Assembly: GCA_027686065.1 (NCBI GenBank)
Contig: JAQCTH010000029.1
Span: 1-43,999 of the forward strand
Length of the DNA stretch: 43,999 bases
Direction: 5' to 3'
From: Clostridiaceae bacterium AF10-41
Lineage (GTDB): Bacteria > Bacillota > Clostridia > Clostridiales > Clostridiaceae
Positions within the stretch are counted from its first letter, which is position 1. Every line of letters begins with the position of its first letter. The notes beneath the pieces were generated by a model. The model did no database searches. It was not told the origin of the DNA and saw only the letters and a program-made list of their open reading frames with translations. The translations under genes were made by a program, and so were the position numbers. Below, in pieces: positions 10,460-19,594 of this stretch.

Positions 10460-12241
10460 ATGAGAGAAAATTGGATATTAGTAAATAAAAAAGAGAGCTT
10501 TTTAAAGCTCTCTAATTCTATAAATGAGAATCCATTAGTATTGAGACTTCTTGCAAATAGAGGGATAGAAACTTTGGAAGAAGCCAATAGATTTTTAAAT
10601 GGAACAATTAAAGATTTTTATGATGGTTATCTTATGGCAGATATGAAAAAGGGTGTAAAAATAATAAAAGAAGCCATTGAAAATAATAAAAAGATAATAA
10701 TTTATGGAGATTACGATTGTGATGGAGTAATTAGCACTACTATATTCTACAAAGCATTAAAAAATGTAGGAGCAAAGTATAGTTACTATATACCAAATAG
10801 AGAAGATGAAGGCTATGGAATGCATAGTGGAAGAATAAAAAAGCTTAAAGAACAGGGCTATGAAGTCATTTTAACTTGTGATAATGGTATAGCTGCCTTT
10901 GAACAGGTAGACTTGGCCAAAGAACTTGGTATGGAAATAGTTATTACTGATCATCATGACATACCAATTAGAGAAAATGATGAAGGTAAACTAAAAGAAA
11001 CTATACCTCGTGCAGATGCTGTAATAAATCCAAAAAGAAGTGATTGTAAATATCCATTTAAAAAGCTTTGTGGAGCTGGAGTAGCATTGAAATTTTCTAA
11101 GTGTTTATATGATGAGTTTAAAATAGATAAAGAAAAGTTTCTAGATTTAATACAGTTTGCTTCTATAGCAACAGTTTGTGATGTTGTAGATTTAGTTGAT
11201 GAAAATAGAATTATTGTTAAAAAAGGTTTAGAATTATTAAATGAGACAAAAAACTTTGGAATACAAGAATTGAAAAAGTCAACAGGATTAAATGATAAAA
11301 AGATTGAAGAATACCATTTAGGATTTGTAATAGGACCATGTATAAATGCTACAGGAAGGCTAGAAACTGCAGATTTATCAGTAGAATTATTGATAACAGA
11401 GGATATTAATAAGGCTAAAGTCTTAGCAAATCAATTAAGTGAACTGAATTCAATAAGACAAGAATTGACTAAAGAAAGTTCTGAAAAAATTATTAAAAAA
11501 ATAGAAAATGAAAAAAAGAAAGAAGAAAAGGTTATAGTTGTATATGATGATACTATACACGAAAGCATTGCAGGAATAGTGGCAGGGAGAGTGAAAGAAA
11601 AATATAACATGCCTTGTATAGTTTTAACTAAAGGCAAGGAAATGCCAAAAGGATCTGCAAGATCAATAGAAGTCTATAATATATTTGAGGAGCTTAGTAA
11701 ATGTAGTGAACTTATAGAAAAGTTTGGCGGACATCCAATGGCTGCAGGATTATCTATTAAGGAAGAAAATATAATTCCATTAAGAAATAAGCTAAATGAT
11801 ATATGTAAGCTATCAGATGAGGATATAATTCCTACTGTTAAAATAGATTCGCCTCTTGGATTAAATTACTTAAATGAAAACTTAATAAACATTATTGAAA
11901 GCTTAAGACCTTTTGGAAAAGGAAACTCCAGTCCTTTGTTTGCTATAAAAAATGCCAGTATAGAAAGATTATGGTTATTAGGAAAAGAAAAAAACTTTCT
12001 TAAACTTAGATTTAAGTTTGAAGCTAATAAAAAATTTTTATATGTAGATGGAGTGAGTTTTGATAAATTTGAAGTTTTTAAAGAAGAGGTTATAAGTAAA
12101 TATGGAGAAGAAGAATTTATTAGAGCTTGTGATAGTAGTTATGTAAATATAAAAGCAGATATAATTTATTATCCAAATATAAATGAATTTAATGGAAAAA
12201 GAAATATTCAACTTATGATAAAACATATAAGAATAAATTAA
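10460..12241 (+). CDS. recJ: Single-stranded-DNA-specific exonuclease RecJ
   Basis: A 5'-3' single-strand DNA exonuclease used in recombinational and mismatch repair. The 593 residues carry the DHH phosphoesterase motifs: YGDYDCDG (metal ligand D84 and neighbours), LTCDNGIA, TDHHDIP with D164-H165-H166, and GPCINATGR. The DHHA1 domain motif GGHPMAAG lies near 425, followed by an OB-like C-terminal domain. The length suits the RecJ core without large extensions. It starts 18 bases after the DJ-1 gene with a GGAGG site and ends at a strong hairpin, which closes the parE-parC-DJ-1-recJ unit. Confidence 0.94.
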   Translation: MRENWILVNKKESFLKLSNSINENPLVLRLLANRGIETLEEANRFLNGTIKDFYDGYLMADMKKGVKIIKEAIENNKKIIIYGDYDCDGVISTTIFYKALKNVGAKYSYYIPNREDEGYGMHSGRIKKLKEQGYEVILTCDNGIAAFEQVDLAKELGMEIVITDHHDIPIRENDEGKLKETIPRADAVINPKRSDCKYPFKKLCGAGVALKFSKCLYDEFKIDKEKFLDLIQFASIATVCDVVDLVDENRIIVKKGLELLNETKNFGIQELKKSTGLNDKKIEEYHLGFVIGPCINATGRLETADLSVELLITEDINKAKVLANQLSELNSIRQELTKESSEKIIKKIENEKKKEEKVIVVYDDTIHESIAGIVAGRVKEKYNMPCIVLTKGKEMPKGSARSIEVYNIFEELSKCSELIEKFGGHPMAAGLSIKEENIIPLRNKLNDICKLSDEDIIPTVKIDSPLGLNYLNENLINIIESLRPFGKGNSSPLFAIKNASIERLWLLGKEKNFLKLRFKFEANKKFLYVDGVSFDKFEVFKEEVISKYGEEEFIRACDSSYVNIKADIIYYPNINEFNGKRNIQLMIKHIRIN

Positions 12242-12244
12242 ATA

Positions 12245-12286
12245 GGAGTTGTCTTAATATGATGATAATCAATTTAAGACAACTCC
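12245..12286 (+). terminator. Terminator after recJ, possibly bidirectional
   Basis: A perfect 13-bp stem, GGAGTTGTCTTAA (12245-12257) with TTAAGACAACTCC (12274-12286), and a 16-base loop. The following T-run is interrupted (TTGTTACTT). Because ssp converges from the other strand, the hairpin may serve both. Confidence 0.7.
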
Positions 12287-12360
12287 TTGTTACTTAAAGT
12301 AATATAAAATTACATTTATATAAGCATAAGTAACATCAAAATGATTTAACAATCAAAAAA

Positions 12361-12543
12361 CTATTTTATTCCTTTTTCATATTGTTCTACCATTCTTTTA
12401 ACCATTTCTCCACCAACACTACCGCATTGTTTTGAAGATAATTCCCCATTATAATCAGAGAAAGGTACTCCCATTTCACTAGCTACTTCATTTTTGAATT
12501 TAGCTAGACCATTCTTAGCTTCTGGTATTAACTTCTTTGCCAT
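12361..12543 (-). CDS. Small acid-soluble spore protein, alpha/beta type
   Basis: A 60-residue DNA-coating protein that saturates the spore chromosome and protects it from UV and heat; it is degraded at germination by the GPR protease. The GPR recognition region is NEVASEMG (18-25), and the family's C-terminal DNA-contact block appears as GGEMVKRMVEQY. A single cysteine occurs in SSKQCGSVGG. The minus-strand start is well supported by AAAGGAGGT placed about 8 bases upstream (complement of 12552-12560). It is the only minus-strand gene in the window and shows that the host is a spore former. A sigma-G promoter is expected, but I could not place one convincingly. Confidence 0.95.
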   Translation of the reverse strand: MAKKLIPEAKNGLAKFKNEVASEMGVPFSDYNGELSSKQCGSVGGEMVKRMVEQYEKGIK

Positions 12544-12679
12544 GATTCTTGCACCTCCTTTTCATCTTTGTAACTATAGCTTGTGCAAATTTTTTTTGAA
12601 TATTATATGTAACTAAAGGAAATTGGACATAATAGTGGAAAAGAAATATTTTAAATCTTATAAATAATATTTAAAATAA

Positions 12680-12737
12680 ATAACAATCAAATTATTTTGG
12701 ATAACAATTAAATTGTTTCGAATAATATGATATTATT
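12680..12737. repeat. Tandem repeat and two palindromes upstream of murG
   Basis: A unit beginning ATAACAAT occurs twice in tandem (12680-12700 and 12701-12720; about 17 of 20 positions agree, with one extra base in the first). The second copy contains the palindrome AACAATT-A-AATTGTT (12703-12717). It is followed at once by AATAATAT-G-ATATTATT (12721-12737). These could be operators or simply AT-rich chance symmetry. They lie 73-130 bases before the murG start. Confidence 0.45.
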
Positions 12738-12809
12738 TAAGAAGAAAAAGTTAAAATAATTAATGATTAACAAATTGTTAAGTGCTAATTAAACAAGTGG
12801 GGTGTTTTA

Positions 12810-13895
12810 ATGAACAAATATAAAATAATAATGACTGGAGGAGGAACAGCAGGGCATGTTACTCCTAATTTGGCTTTAGTTCCAAGGTTGAAAGAAGAAG
12901 GTTTTGAGGTAAAGTATATAGGAAGTAAGGATGGAATTGAAAAAGAGATAATAAGAGATGCAAATATATCTTATTATGAAATTTCATCAGGAAAATTAAG
13001 GAGATATTTTGATATAAAAAACTTTACAGATCCATTTAAAGTAATGAAGGGTGTAATGGAAGCGAATAGAATTTTAAAAAAAGAAAAACCTAATATAGTA
13101 TTCTCAAAAGGTGGTTTTGTTGCTGTGCCAGTAGTTATTGCAGCATCAATGAGAAAAATTCCAGTTGTTTCCCATGAATCAGATTTAACTCCAGGATTAG
13201 CAAATAAATTATCTTCACCATTTTGCTCAAAACTTTGTGTTACATTTAGAGAAAGTTTAAGGTATATCAAAGATGATAAAGGGGTATTAACAGGTACGCC
13301 TATAAGAAAAGAAATATTGAATGGAAGTTCAAGACAAGGAAAAGAAATTTGCGGATTTAAGGATAATAAAGAAATTTTATTAGTTATAGGTGGAAGTTTA
13401 GGTGCTAAAAGTATTAATGATGAAGTAAGAAAAAATATTGAAAAATTATTAGAAAATTTTAATATTATTCATATCTGTGGGAACGGTAATTTAGATCAGA
13501 ACTTAAATGGTCTTAAAGGATACGTTCAATACGAATATGTTAAAGATGAACTTCCTCATTTGTTAAAGGCTGCAAATTATGTAATATCAAGAGCTGGAGC
13601 AAATGTTATATTTGAATTATTAGCATTGAATAAGCCTACTCTTTTAATTCCATTATCAAAGAAAATAAGTAGAGGAGATCAAATTCTTAATGCTAAATCC
13701 TTTGAAAAAGAAGGCTTTTCATTAGTATTAGATGAAGATGAAATGATGGAAAGTAATCAAATTCTTTTATCTAAAATAAAGGAATTAACAGAAAATAGTA
13801 ATACCTTAATAAAAAATATGAAAAATAGTGGCATAACTAATGGTGTTGAGGCGATTTTGGCAGTAATAAGAAAAAGTATGGAGTTAAATAAATGA
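12810..13895 (+). CDS. murG: UDP-GlcNAc:undecaprenyl-PP-MurNAc-pentapeptide GlcNAc transferase
   Basis: This enzyme converts lipid I to lipid II at the inner face of the cytoplasmic membrane, the last intracellular step of peptidoglycan synthesis. It is a GT28 (GT-B) enzyme of 361 residues, a normal length. The N-terminal glycine loop is GGGTAGH (10-16), followed by the KGGF and SHESD blocks of the acceptor domain. The donor-binding half has the GGSLGA loop and [11 protein letters not shown], whose glutamate region contacts UDP-GlcNAc. It is a single gene away from a dcw cluster, flanked by the ssp gene and flavodoxin. The start has GGGGTG upstream. Confidence 0.94.
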   Translation: MNKYKIIMTGGGTAGHVTPNLALVPRLKEEGFEVKYIGSKDGIEKEIIRDANISYYEISSGKLRRYFDIKNFTDPFKVMKGVMEANRILKKEKPNIVFSKGGFVAVPVVIAASMRKIPVVSHESDLTPGLANKLSSPFCSKLCVTFRESLRYIKDDKGVLTGTPIRKEILNGSSRQGKEICGFKDNKEILLVIGGSLGAKSINDEVRKNIEKLLENFNIIHICGNGNLDQNLNGLKGYVQYEYVKDELPHLLKAANYVISRAGANVIFELLALNKPTLLIPLSKKISRGDQILNAKSFEKEGFSLVLDEDEMMESNQILLSKIKELTENSNTLIKNMKNSGITNGVEAILAVIRKSMELNK

Positions 13896-13952
13896 AACAA
13901 GCTGTCTTTTATTAGAAAAGGATATATTCAACTAATATGACCTGTATAAAAC

Positions 13953-13980
13953 TTGCAAAAAAAAAATAGTGTTATATAAT
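13953..13980 (+). promoter_or_regulatory. Sigma-A type promoter for the flavodoxin gene
   Basis: TTGCAA (13953-13958) and a perfect TATAAT (13975-13980) with 16 bases between them, giving a leader of about 70 bases. No convincing murG terminator is visible before it. Confidence 0.65.
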
Positions 13981-14058
13981 AAAATAGTAAGTAAAAAAAT
14001 AGGTAATATATGTCCAAAGAGGTGACTTAAGTAAGTCAAAAGATGAGGTGATGTAATT

Positions 14059-14484
14059 ATGAAAAAAATCTCTATTATTTATTGGAGTAATGGGGGAAAT
14101 GTTGAAGTTCTTGCAAATTCAATTGCAGAGGGAGCAGAAAATGCTGGTGCTGAGATAAATGTTAAGTACGTTTATGATGCAACAATAGAAGATGTAACAG
14201 AAGCTGATGCAGTTGCATTTGGAAGCCCATCAATGGATAATAACAGAATTGAACAACATGAGATGGAACCATTTATTAATCAATTCAAATTGTTACCAAA
14301 TAATCAAAAGAAAATAGTTTTATTTGGATCATATGGATGGGATGATGGAAAGTTTATGGTTGATTGGGTTCAACGTATGAAGGATTATAACTTTAATGTT
14401 ATAGGACACATCGCCGTTAAAGAATCACCAAGTGATGAAGAATTACTAAAGGCAAAAAATCTTGGTGAGGAATTAACTAAATAG
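14059..14484 (+). CDS. Flavodoxin (short-chain, FMN-binding electron carrier)
   Basis: A 141-residue cytosolic electron carrier. The phosphate-binding loop is SNGGNVE (residues 10-16), a variant of the usual T/S-x-T-G-N-T loop. The aromatic FMN-stacking regions appear as GSPSMDNN and GSYGWDDG, typical of clostridial flavodoxins. It sits directly upstream of pyruvate:ferredoxin oxidoreductase, 179 bases away, so it is a plausible electron acceptor for that enzyme, especially when iron is scarce; that pairing is inference from position. The start follows GATGAGGTGATG. Confidence 0.93.
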   Translation: MKKISIIYWSNGGNVEVLANSIAEGAENAGAEINVKYVYDATIEDVTEADAVAFGSPSMDNNRIEQHEMEPFINQFKLLPNNQKKIVLFGSYGWDDGKFMVDWVQRMKDYNFNVIGHIAVKESPSDEELLKAKNLGEELTK

Positions 14485-14591
14485 ATTTTTTTAGAAGAGA
14501 AAGAATCAATTTAATACTTATATAGGGGTTAGGTATTTAAATTTAATTAAAGAGATTTAATCTTTTCTTACCAAACAATTTACTCTTAGTT

Positions 14592-14618
14592 TAAATACAG
14601 AAAGTAATTCTGTATTTA
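14592..14618 (+). promoter_or_regulatory. Inverted repeat in the PFOR upstream region
   Basis: A perfect 11-bp inverted repeat, TAAATACAGAA (14592-14602) with TTCTGTATTTA (14608-14618), and a 5-base spacer, 46 bases before the PFOR start. No T-run follows, so it is a weak terminator candidate; an operator or leader stem is more likely. It does not match the Rex consensus TTGTTAANNNNTTAACAA. Confidence 0.5.
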
Positions 14619-14663
14619 GTGTAGTTATAAAATTTTATATATAAGGAAGAGAGGTCAAATACG

Positions 14664-17600
14664 ATGAGAAAAATGAAAACTATGGATGGTAATACGGCTG
14701 CGGCTCACATATCATATGCATTCACAGAAGTAGCTGCTATATTCCCAATCACTCCATCATCACCAATGGCTGAACATGTTGATGAATGGGTAGCACAAGG
14801 AAGAAAAAACATATTTGGTCAACCTGTTAAGGTTATGGAAATGCAATCAGAAGCAGGAGCAGCTGGTGCTGTTCATGGATCTTTACAAGCAGGTGCATTA
14901 ACAACAACATATACTGCATCTCAAGGTTTATTACTAATGATTCCAAATATGTATAAGATTGCTGGGGAAATGCTTCCAACAGTATTCCACGTATCAGCAA
15001 GAGCTTTAGCAACATCTTCATTAAGTATATTTGGAGATCATCAAGACGTTATGGCTGCAAGACAAACTGGTTTTGCAATGCTTGCAGAAGGATCAGTTCA
15101 AGAAGTTATGGACTTATCTTCAGTAGCTCATTTAACAGCAATTAAGACAAGAATTCCATTTATGAACTTCTTTGATGGATTTAGAACATCACATGAAATT
15201 CAAAAAATAGAAGTTTTAGAGTACGATGAATTAGCTAAATTAGTTGATTATGATGCTGTAGATGCTTTCAGAAAGAGAGCGTTAAATCCAAATCATCCAG
15301 TAACTAGAGGTACAGCACAAAACCCTGATATATATTTCCAAACTAGAGAGTCAGTAAATAGATTCTACGAAGATATTCCAGAAGTTGTTGAAAGCTATAT
15401 GGCTGAAATAACTAAGTTAACAGGAAGAGAATATCATTGCTTCGATTACTATGGAGCTCCAGATGCTGATAGAGTAATAATAACAATGGGATCATCAACT
15501 GATGTTGTTGAAGAAACTATTGATTATTTAAGTGCAAAAGGAGAAAAGGTTGGAGTAGTTAAAGTAAGACTTTACAGACCATTCTCTGCAGAAAAATTAT
15601 TTAAAGCAATACCAGCTACAGTAAAATCTATAGCTGTTTTAGATAGAACAAAGGAACCAGGATCAATTGGAGAACCTTTATACCTAGATGTTAAGAGTGC
15701 ATTCTATGGTAGAGAAAATGCCCCAGTTATAGTTGGAGGTAGATATGGATTAGGTTCTAAGGATCCAAACCCATCACATATAGCTGCAGTTTATGCAAAC
15801 TTAACTAAGGAAGATCCAAAGAATGGATTTACAATAGGAATTGTTGATGATGTAACTAATACATCATTAAATATAGAAGAAGATATCGATGCTACTCCAG
15901 AAGGAACTAAAGCATGTAAGTTCTGGGGATTAGGATCAGATGGTACAGTTGGTGCTAATAAGAGTGCTATAAAAATTATTGGTGACCATACAGATATGTA
16001 TGCTCAAGGATATTTCTCATATGACTCTAAGAAATCTGGTGGTATAACAGTATCACACTTAAGATTTGGTAAGAAACAAATTAAGTCACCATATTTAATT
16101 GACAAAGCTGATTTTGTAGCATGTCATAATCAAGCGTATGTTTATAAATATGATGTATTAGAAGGATTAAAGAAGAATGGTAAGTTCTTATTAAATACAA
16201 TTTGGACTCCAGAAGAAGTTAATGAAAAATTACCAGCTTCAATGAAGAGATTCATAGCAGAAAACAATATTGATTTCTATACTTTAAATGCTGTTAAGAT
16301 AGCACAAGAAATTGGTCTTGGTGGAAGAATCAATATGATAATGCAAGCTGCATTCTTTAAGATTGCTAATATTATTCCAGTTGAAGATGCTGTTAAATAC
16401 TTAAAAGATGCAGTTGTTAAGTCATATGGTAAAAAAGGTGAAAAAGTTGTTAACATGAACTATGCCGCTATAGATAAAGGTGTTGAGTCTATATCTAAGA
16501 TAGAAGTTCCTGCAGATTGGAAAGATGTTGCTGATGAAGTTAAGGAAGAAAGAAAAGATGTACCAGATTTCATCAAAAATATAGTTGAACCAATAAATGC
16601 ACAAAAAGGATTTGATTTAACAGTTTCACAATTATCAGAATTAGCAGATGGTACATTTATGCCAGGTACTGCTGCATATGAAAAAAGAGGTATAGCTATA
16701 AATGTTCCAGAATGGCAACAAGACAAATGTATTCAATGTAATCAATGTGCATATGTATGTCCACATGCTGTTATAAGACCGTTCTTATTAAATGAAAATG
16801 AAAAAGAAAATGCACCAGAATCAATGAAAATTGTTCCTGCAAAGGCATTAAAGACAGAAGAACCAACATTCTACACAATTGGAGTAACTCCATTAGATTG
16901 TACAGGATGTGGAAACTGTGCTCAAGTTTGTCCAGCACCTGGTAAAGCATTAATAATGAAACCAATAGATACTCAAGAAGAACAAATTGAAGCTTGGGAC
17001 TATGCAGTTAAAGAAGTTTCACTTAAGAAGAACCCAATGAATAAAAATACAGTTAAAGGAAGTCAATTTGAACAACCATTATTTGAGTTCTCAGGAGCTT
17101 GTGCAGGATGTGGAGAAACTCCATATGCTAAACTTGTAACTCAATTATTTGGGGATAGAATGATGATAGCTAATGCTACAGGATGTTCATCAATTTGGGG
17201 TGGATCAGTTCCAGCAACTCCATATACTGTAAATAATCAAGGACATGGTCCAGCTTGGGCTAACTCATTATTTGAAGATAATGCTGAATTTGGATTAGGT
17301 ATGTTCTTAGGAGTTAAGGCTATAAGAGAAAGAATAGCTGACAACATGACTAAAGCTTTAGAAGTTGAAACTTCAGAAGATGTTAAAGCAGTACTTCAAG
17401 ACTGGTTAGATCATATGAACAGTGGAGAAGGTACTAGATTAAGAGCTGATAGAGTTATTGATACATTAACACAAGTTGATGCTGATTATGCAAGAGAAAT
17501 CTTAAAGGATCAAGAATTCCTAGTTAAGAGATCTCAATGGATATTTGGAGGAGACGGATGGGCATATGACATCGGATACGGTGGATTAGACCATGTTCTT

Positions 17601-18176
17601 GCTTCAGGAGAAGATGTAAATGTTCTTGTATTTGATACAGAAATTTACTCAAACACTGGTGGTCAATCATCTAAATCAACTCCAACAGCTGCAATAGCTA
17701 AGTTTGCTGCAGCAGGAAAGAGAACTAAGAAGAAAGATTTAGGAATGATGGCTATGACATATGGATATGTATATGTAGCTCAAATTTCTATGGGTGCTGA
17801 TAAGAACCAAACTCTTAAAGCAATTGCAGAAGCAGAAGCTTATGATGGTCCATCATTAATCATTGCTTATGCTCCATGTATAAGCCATGGTATTAAGAAT
17901 GGTATGTCTAACAGTCAAGACGAAGCTAAAAAAGCTGTTGAATGTGGATATTGGGGATTATATAGATATAACCCAACTTTAATTGGAACTAAGAATCCAT
18001 TCTCATTAGATTCTAAGGAACCAAAGGCTGACTTTAGAGAATTCTTAATGGGTGAAGTAAGATATTCATCACTTGCAAAAGCATTCCCAGAGGCTGCTGA
18101 TGCTTTATTTGAAAAGACAGAAAAAGATGCTATGGATAGATTAGCAAACTATAAGAGATTATCACAACAACAATAA
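14664..18176 (+). CDS. nifJ: Pyruvate:ferredoxin (flavodoxin) oxidoreductase, homodimeric
   Basis: Oxidises pyruvate with CoA to acetyl-CoA and CO2 and passes electrons to ferredoxin or flavodoxin; the central enzyme of clostridial fermentation. The 1170 residues are the normal single-chain length. Domains in order are pyrimidine-binding (FPITPSSPMAEH), the central CoA-binding domain, a two-[4Fe-4S] ferredoxin domain with C689-C692-C695-C699 and C746-C749-C752-C756, and the TPP-binding domain with proximal cluster cysteines C813 and C816 (CAGCGETPYAKL) and the GDGWAYDIGYGG block near 962. It starts after AAGAGAGGTC. Its codons look more regular than those of its neighbours, as expected for a highly expressed gene. 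A hairpin closes it, so it is monocistronic. Confidence 0.97.
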   Translation: MRKMKTMDGNTAAAHISYAFTEVAAIFPITPSSPMAEHVDEWVAQGRKNIFGQPVKVMEMQSEAGAAGAVHGSLQAGALTTTYTASQGLLLMIPNMYKIAGEMLPTVFHVSARALATSSLSIFGDHQDVMAARQTGFAMLAEGSVQEVMDLSSVAHLTAIKTRIPFMNFFDGFRTSHEIQKIEVLEYDELAKLVDYDAVDAFRKRALNPNHPVTRGTAQNPDIYFQTRESVNRFYEDIPEVVESYMAEITKLTGREYHCFDYYGAPDADRVIITMGSSTDVVEETIDYLSAKGEKVGVVKVRLYRPFSAEKLFKAIPATVKSIAVLDRTKEPGSIGEPLYLDVKSAFYGRENAPVIVGGRYGLGSKDPNPSHIAAVYANLTKEDPKNGFTIGIVDDVTNTSLNIEEDIDATPEGTKACKFWGLGSDGTVGANKSAIKIIGDHTDMYAQGYFSYDSKKSGGITVSHLRFGKKQIKSPYLIDKADFVACHNQAYVYKYDVLEGLKKNGKFLLNTIWTPEEVNEKLPASMKRFIAENNIDFYTLNAVKIAQEIGLGGRINMIMQAAFFKIANIIPVEDAVKYLKDAVVKSYGKKGEKVVNMNYAAIDKGVESISKIEVPADWKDVADEVKEERKDVPDFIKNIVEPINAQKGFDLTVSQLSELADGTFMPGTAAYEKRGIAINVPEWQQDKCIQCNQCAYVCPHAVIRPFLLNENEKENAPESMKIVPAKALKTEEPTFYTIGVTPLDCTGCGNCAQVCPAPGKALIMKPIDTQEEQIEAWDYAVKEVSLKKNPMNKNTVKGSQFEQPLFEFSGACAGCGETPYAKLVTQLFGDRMMIANATGCSSIWGGSVPATPYTVNNQGHGPAWANSLFEDNAEFGLGMFLGVKAIRERIADNMTKALEVETSEDVKAVLQDWLDHMNSGEGTRLRADRVIDTLTQVDADYAREILKDQEFLVKRSQWIFGGDGWAYDIGYGGLDHVLASGEDVNVLVFDTEIYSNTGGQSSKSTPTAAIAKFAAAGKRTKKKDLGMMAMTYGYVYVAQISMGADKNQTLKAIAEAEAYDGPSLIIAYAPCISHGIKNGMSNSQDEAKKAVECGYWGLYRYNPTLIGTKNPFSLDSKEPKADFREFLMGEVRYSSLAKAFPEAADALFEKTEKDAMDRLANYKRLSQQQ

Positions 18177-18182
18177 TATTTG

Positions 18183-18217
18183 AAATAAGGAACTGCCTTT
18201 TGGCAGCTCCTTATTTT
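18183..18217 (+). terminator. Rho-independent terminator after PFOR
   Basis: AAATAAGGAACTGCC (18183-18197) pairs with GGCAGCTCCTTATTT (18202 on) with one A-C mismatch and a TTTT loop, followed by T residues. Confidence 0.85.
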
Positions 18218-18331
18218 TACTTTTTCATTAATAATTAGTGAAACATAAAATATTTTAATATTTTACTTTTAATTTTTACTAATTAAGGGTAGAATTAAAT
18301 AGAATCATATCTATGAAGGAGGATTATTAGA

Positions 18332-18664
18332 ATGGATAATGAAAATAAATGTGGATGCCATGATGAAGAAAAAGAATGTGGATGTGGCCATGATCATGAA
18401 CATCATCATGACGAAGAATGCGGATGTGGAGAAGATCATCATGAACATTTTGTTGTAGATTTAGAAGATGAAAATGGAAATGTTGTATCATGTCAAATTA
18501 TAGACGCTTTTGAATTTGAAGAAAATGAATATATTTTAGCTCAAGATCCGAATGAAGATTCAGTATACTTATTTAGATCAGATGAAGATGGGGAATTAAT
18601 AATTCCAGAAGAAGAAGAATTTGATAGAGTATCAAAATTCTATAGTGAAGATTTAGCTGAATAA
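18332..18664 (+). CDS. DUF1292 family protein with Cys/His-rich N-terminus
   Basis: A 110-residue very acidic protein. The C-terminal part from about residue 40 (FVVDLEDENGN to FYSEDLAE) matches the DUF1292 family, small acidic Firmicute proteins of unknown function. The first 40 residues are unusual: three CGC motifs, six cysteines and nine histidines, including HDHEHHHDEE. This looks like a metal-binding tail, for example for nickel, zinc or iron, added to the family domain. It has an AAGGAGG site and its own terminator. The metal role is inference from composition. Confidence 0.85.
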   Translation: MDNENKCGCHDEEKECGCGHDHEHHHDEECGCGEDHHEHFVVDLEDENGNVVSCQIIDAFEFEENEYILAQDPNEDSVYLFRSDEDGELIIPEEEEFDRVSKFYSEDLAE

Positions 18665-18668
18665 TAAT

Positions 18669-18694
18669 AAAAGTGCCTTTTGGGCACTTTTTTT
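18669..18694 (+). terminator. Rho-independent terminator after the DUF1292 gene
   Basis: AAAAGTGCC (18669-18677) pairs with GGCACTTTT (18683-18691), with a 5-base loop and a run of seven T's. Confidence 0.9.
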
Positions 18695-18758
18695 ATTTGT
18701 CATTTTATATTAATAATGATATATTTTTAATATATTATTTAAGAAATAAGGTGTTAAA

Positions 18759-19580
18759 ATGAACTATGCAGATTTACATATTCATTCAAATTATTCAGAC
18801 GGTAACTTGGCACCAGAACAAATTGTAAATTTAGCCCAAGAAATGGGAGTAAAAAGTATATCTATAACAGATCATGATTCAATATCTTCACAATATATCG
18901 TTAATAATAAATATGAAGATATAAATATAATACCTGGAATAGAGCTAAGTACTGAATATGAGGATCTAGAAATTCACGTATTAGGATATTTTATTAATAT
19001 AAATGATAGAGATTTAATAGAAACAGTAGAAAAACTAAATAAATCCAGAATAGAAAGAGTTGAGGAAATACTTTTTAAGTTGAAAAAAAACGACATCAAT
19101 ATTACTTTAGAGGATTTAGCAGTTGATATAAAATCTACTATTGGAAGAGGCCATATTGCTAATGCTATGGTTAAAAAAGGGTACTTCGATAATTACAAAA
19201 GTGCTTTTTCTAGCTTTTTAGTAAAGGGGAAACCTGCTTATGTAAAAGGATATAAGTTAAACTATAAAGAAGCTATAAAAATAATAAATAATTCAGGCGG
19301 TATAGCAGTGTTGGCTCATCCAGGACAAATTTATAAAAAAATAGTTGTAGAAAGTATAATTAAAGATTTAAAGTTCTATGGATTAAAGGGTATTGAAGTA
19401 TATCATCCAAGTCATTCAAGAGAACAATCAAATGATTTTTATAATTTATGCAAAAAATATAAATTATTAATAACAGGAGGTAGTGATTATCATGGAAAAG
19501 ACTGCCACAACGAAAATTCCATAGGTAGCTATGGAATAGATAAAGATTTGCTAAATAAATTAATAAATTATAGAAGATAA
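18759..19580 (+). CDS. PHP-domain phosphoesterase
   Basis: A 273-residue PHP (polymerase and histidinol phosphatase) domain protein. Metal ligands are visible in the family motifs: H7 and H9 in DLHIHS, ITDHDS near residue 39, the glutamate of IPGIELS, H187 in LAHPGQ, and D243 with H245 in GGSDYHG. The length and motif order fit the YciV/TrpH-like group, some of which hydrolyse 3',5'-nucleoside bisphosphates or trim RNA 5' ends; that specific activity is inferred by family only. It is 14 bases upstream of an aminotransferase gene, probably in one transcript. Confidence 0.88.
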   Translation: MNYADLHIHSNYSDGNLAPEQIVNLAQEMGVKSISITDHDSISSQYIVNNKYEDINIIPGIELSTEYEDLEIHVLGYFININDRDLIETVEKLNKSRIERVEEILFKLKKNDINITLEDLAVDIKSTIGRGHIANAMVKKGYFDNYKSAFSSFLVKGKPAYVKGYKLNYKEAIKIINNSGGIAVLAHPGQIYKKIVVESIIKDLKFYGLKGIEVYHPSHSREQSNDFYNLCKKYKLLITGGSDYHGKDCHNENSIGSYGIDKDLLNKLINYRR

Positions 19581-19594
19581 TTGGGGGAAGAGTA

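Noticed and set aside
14592..14618. Rex operator or terminator at the PFOR leader
   Set aside because: The sequence does not match TTGTTAANNNNTTAACAA, and no T-run follows the stem.
16422..16965. Minus-strand frames inside PFOR
   Set aside because: They overlap the ferredoxin-domain coding region and have no features of their own.
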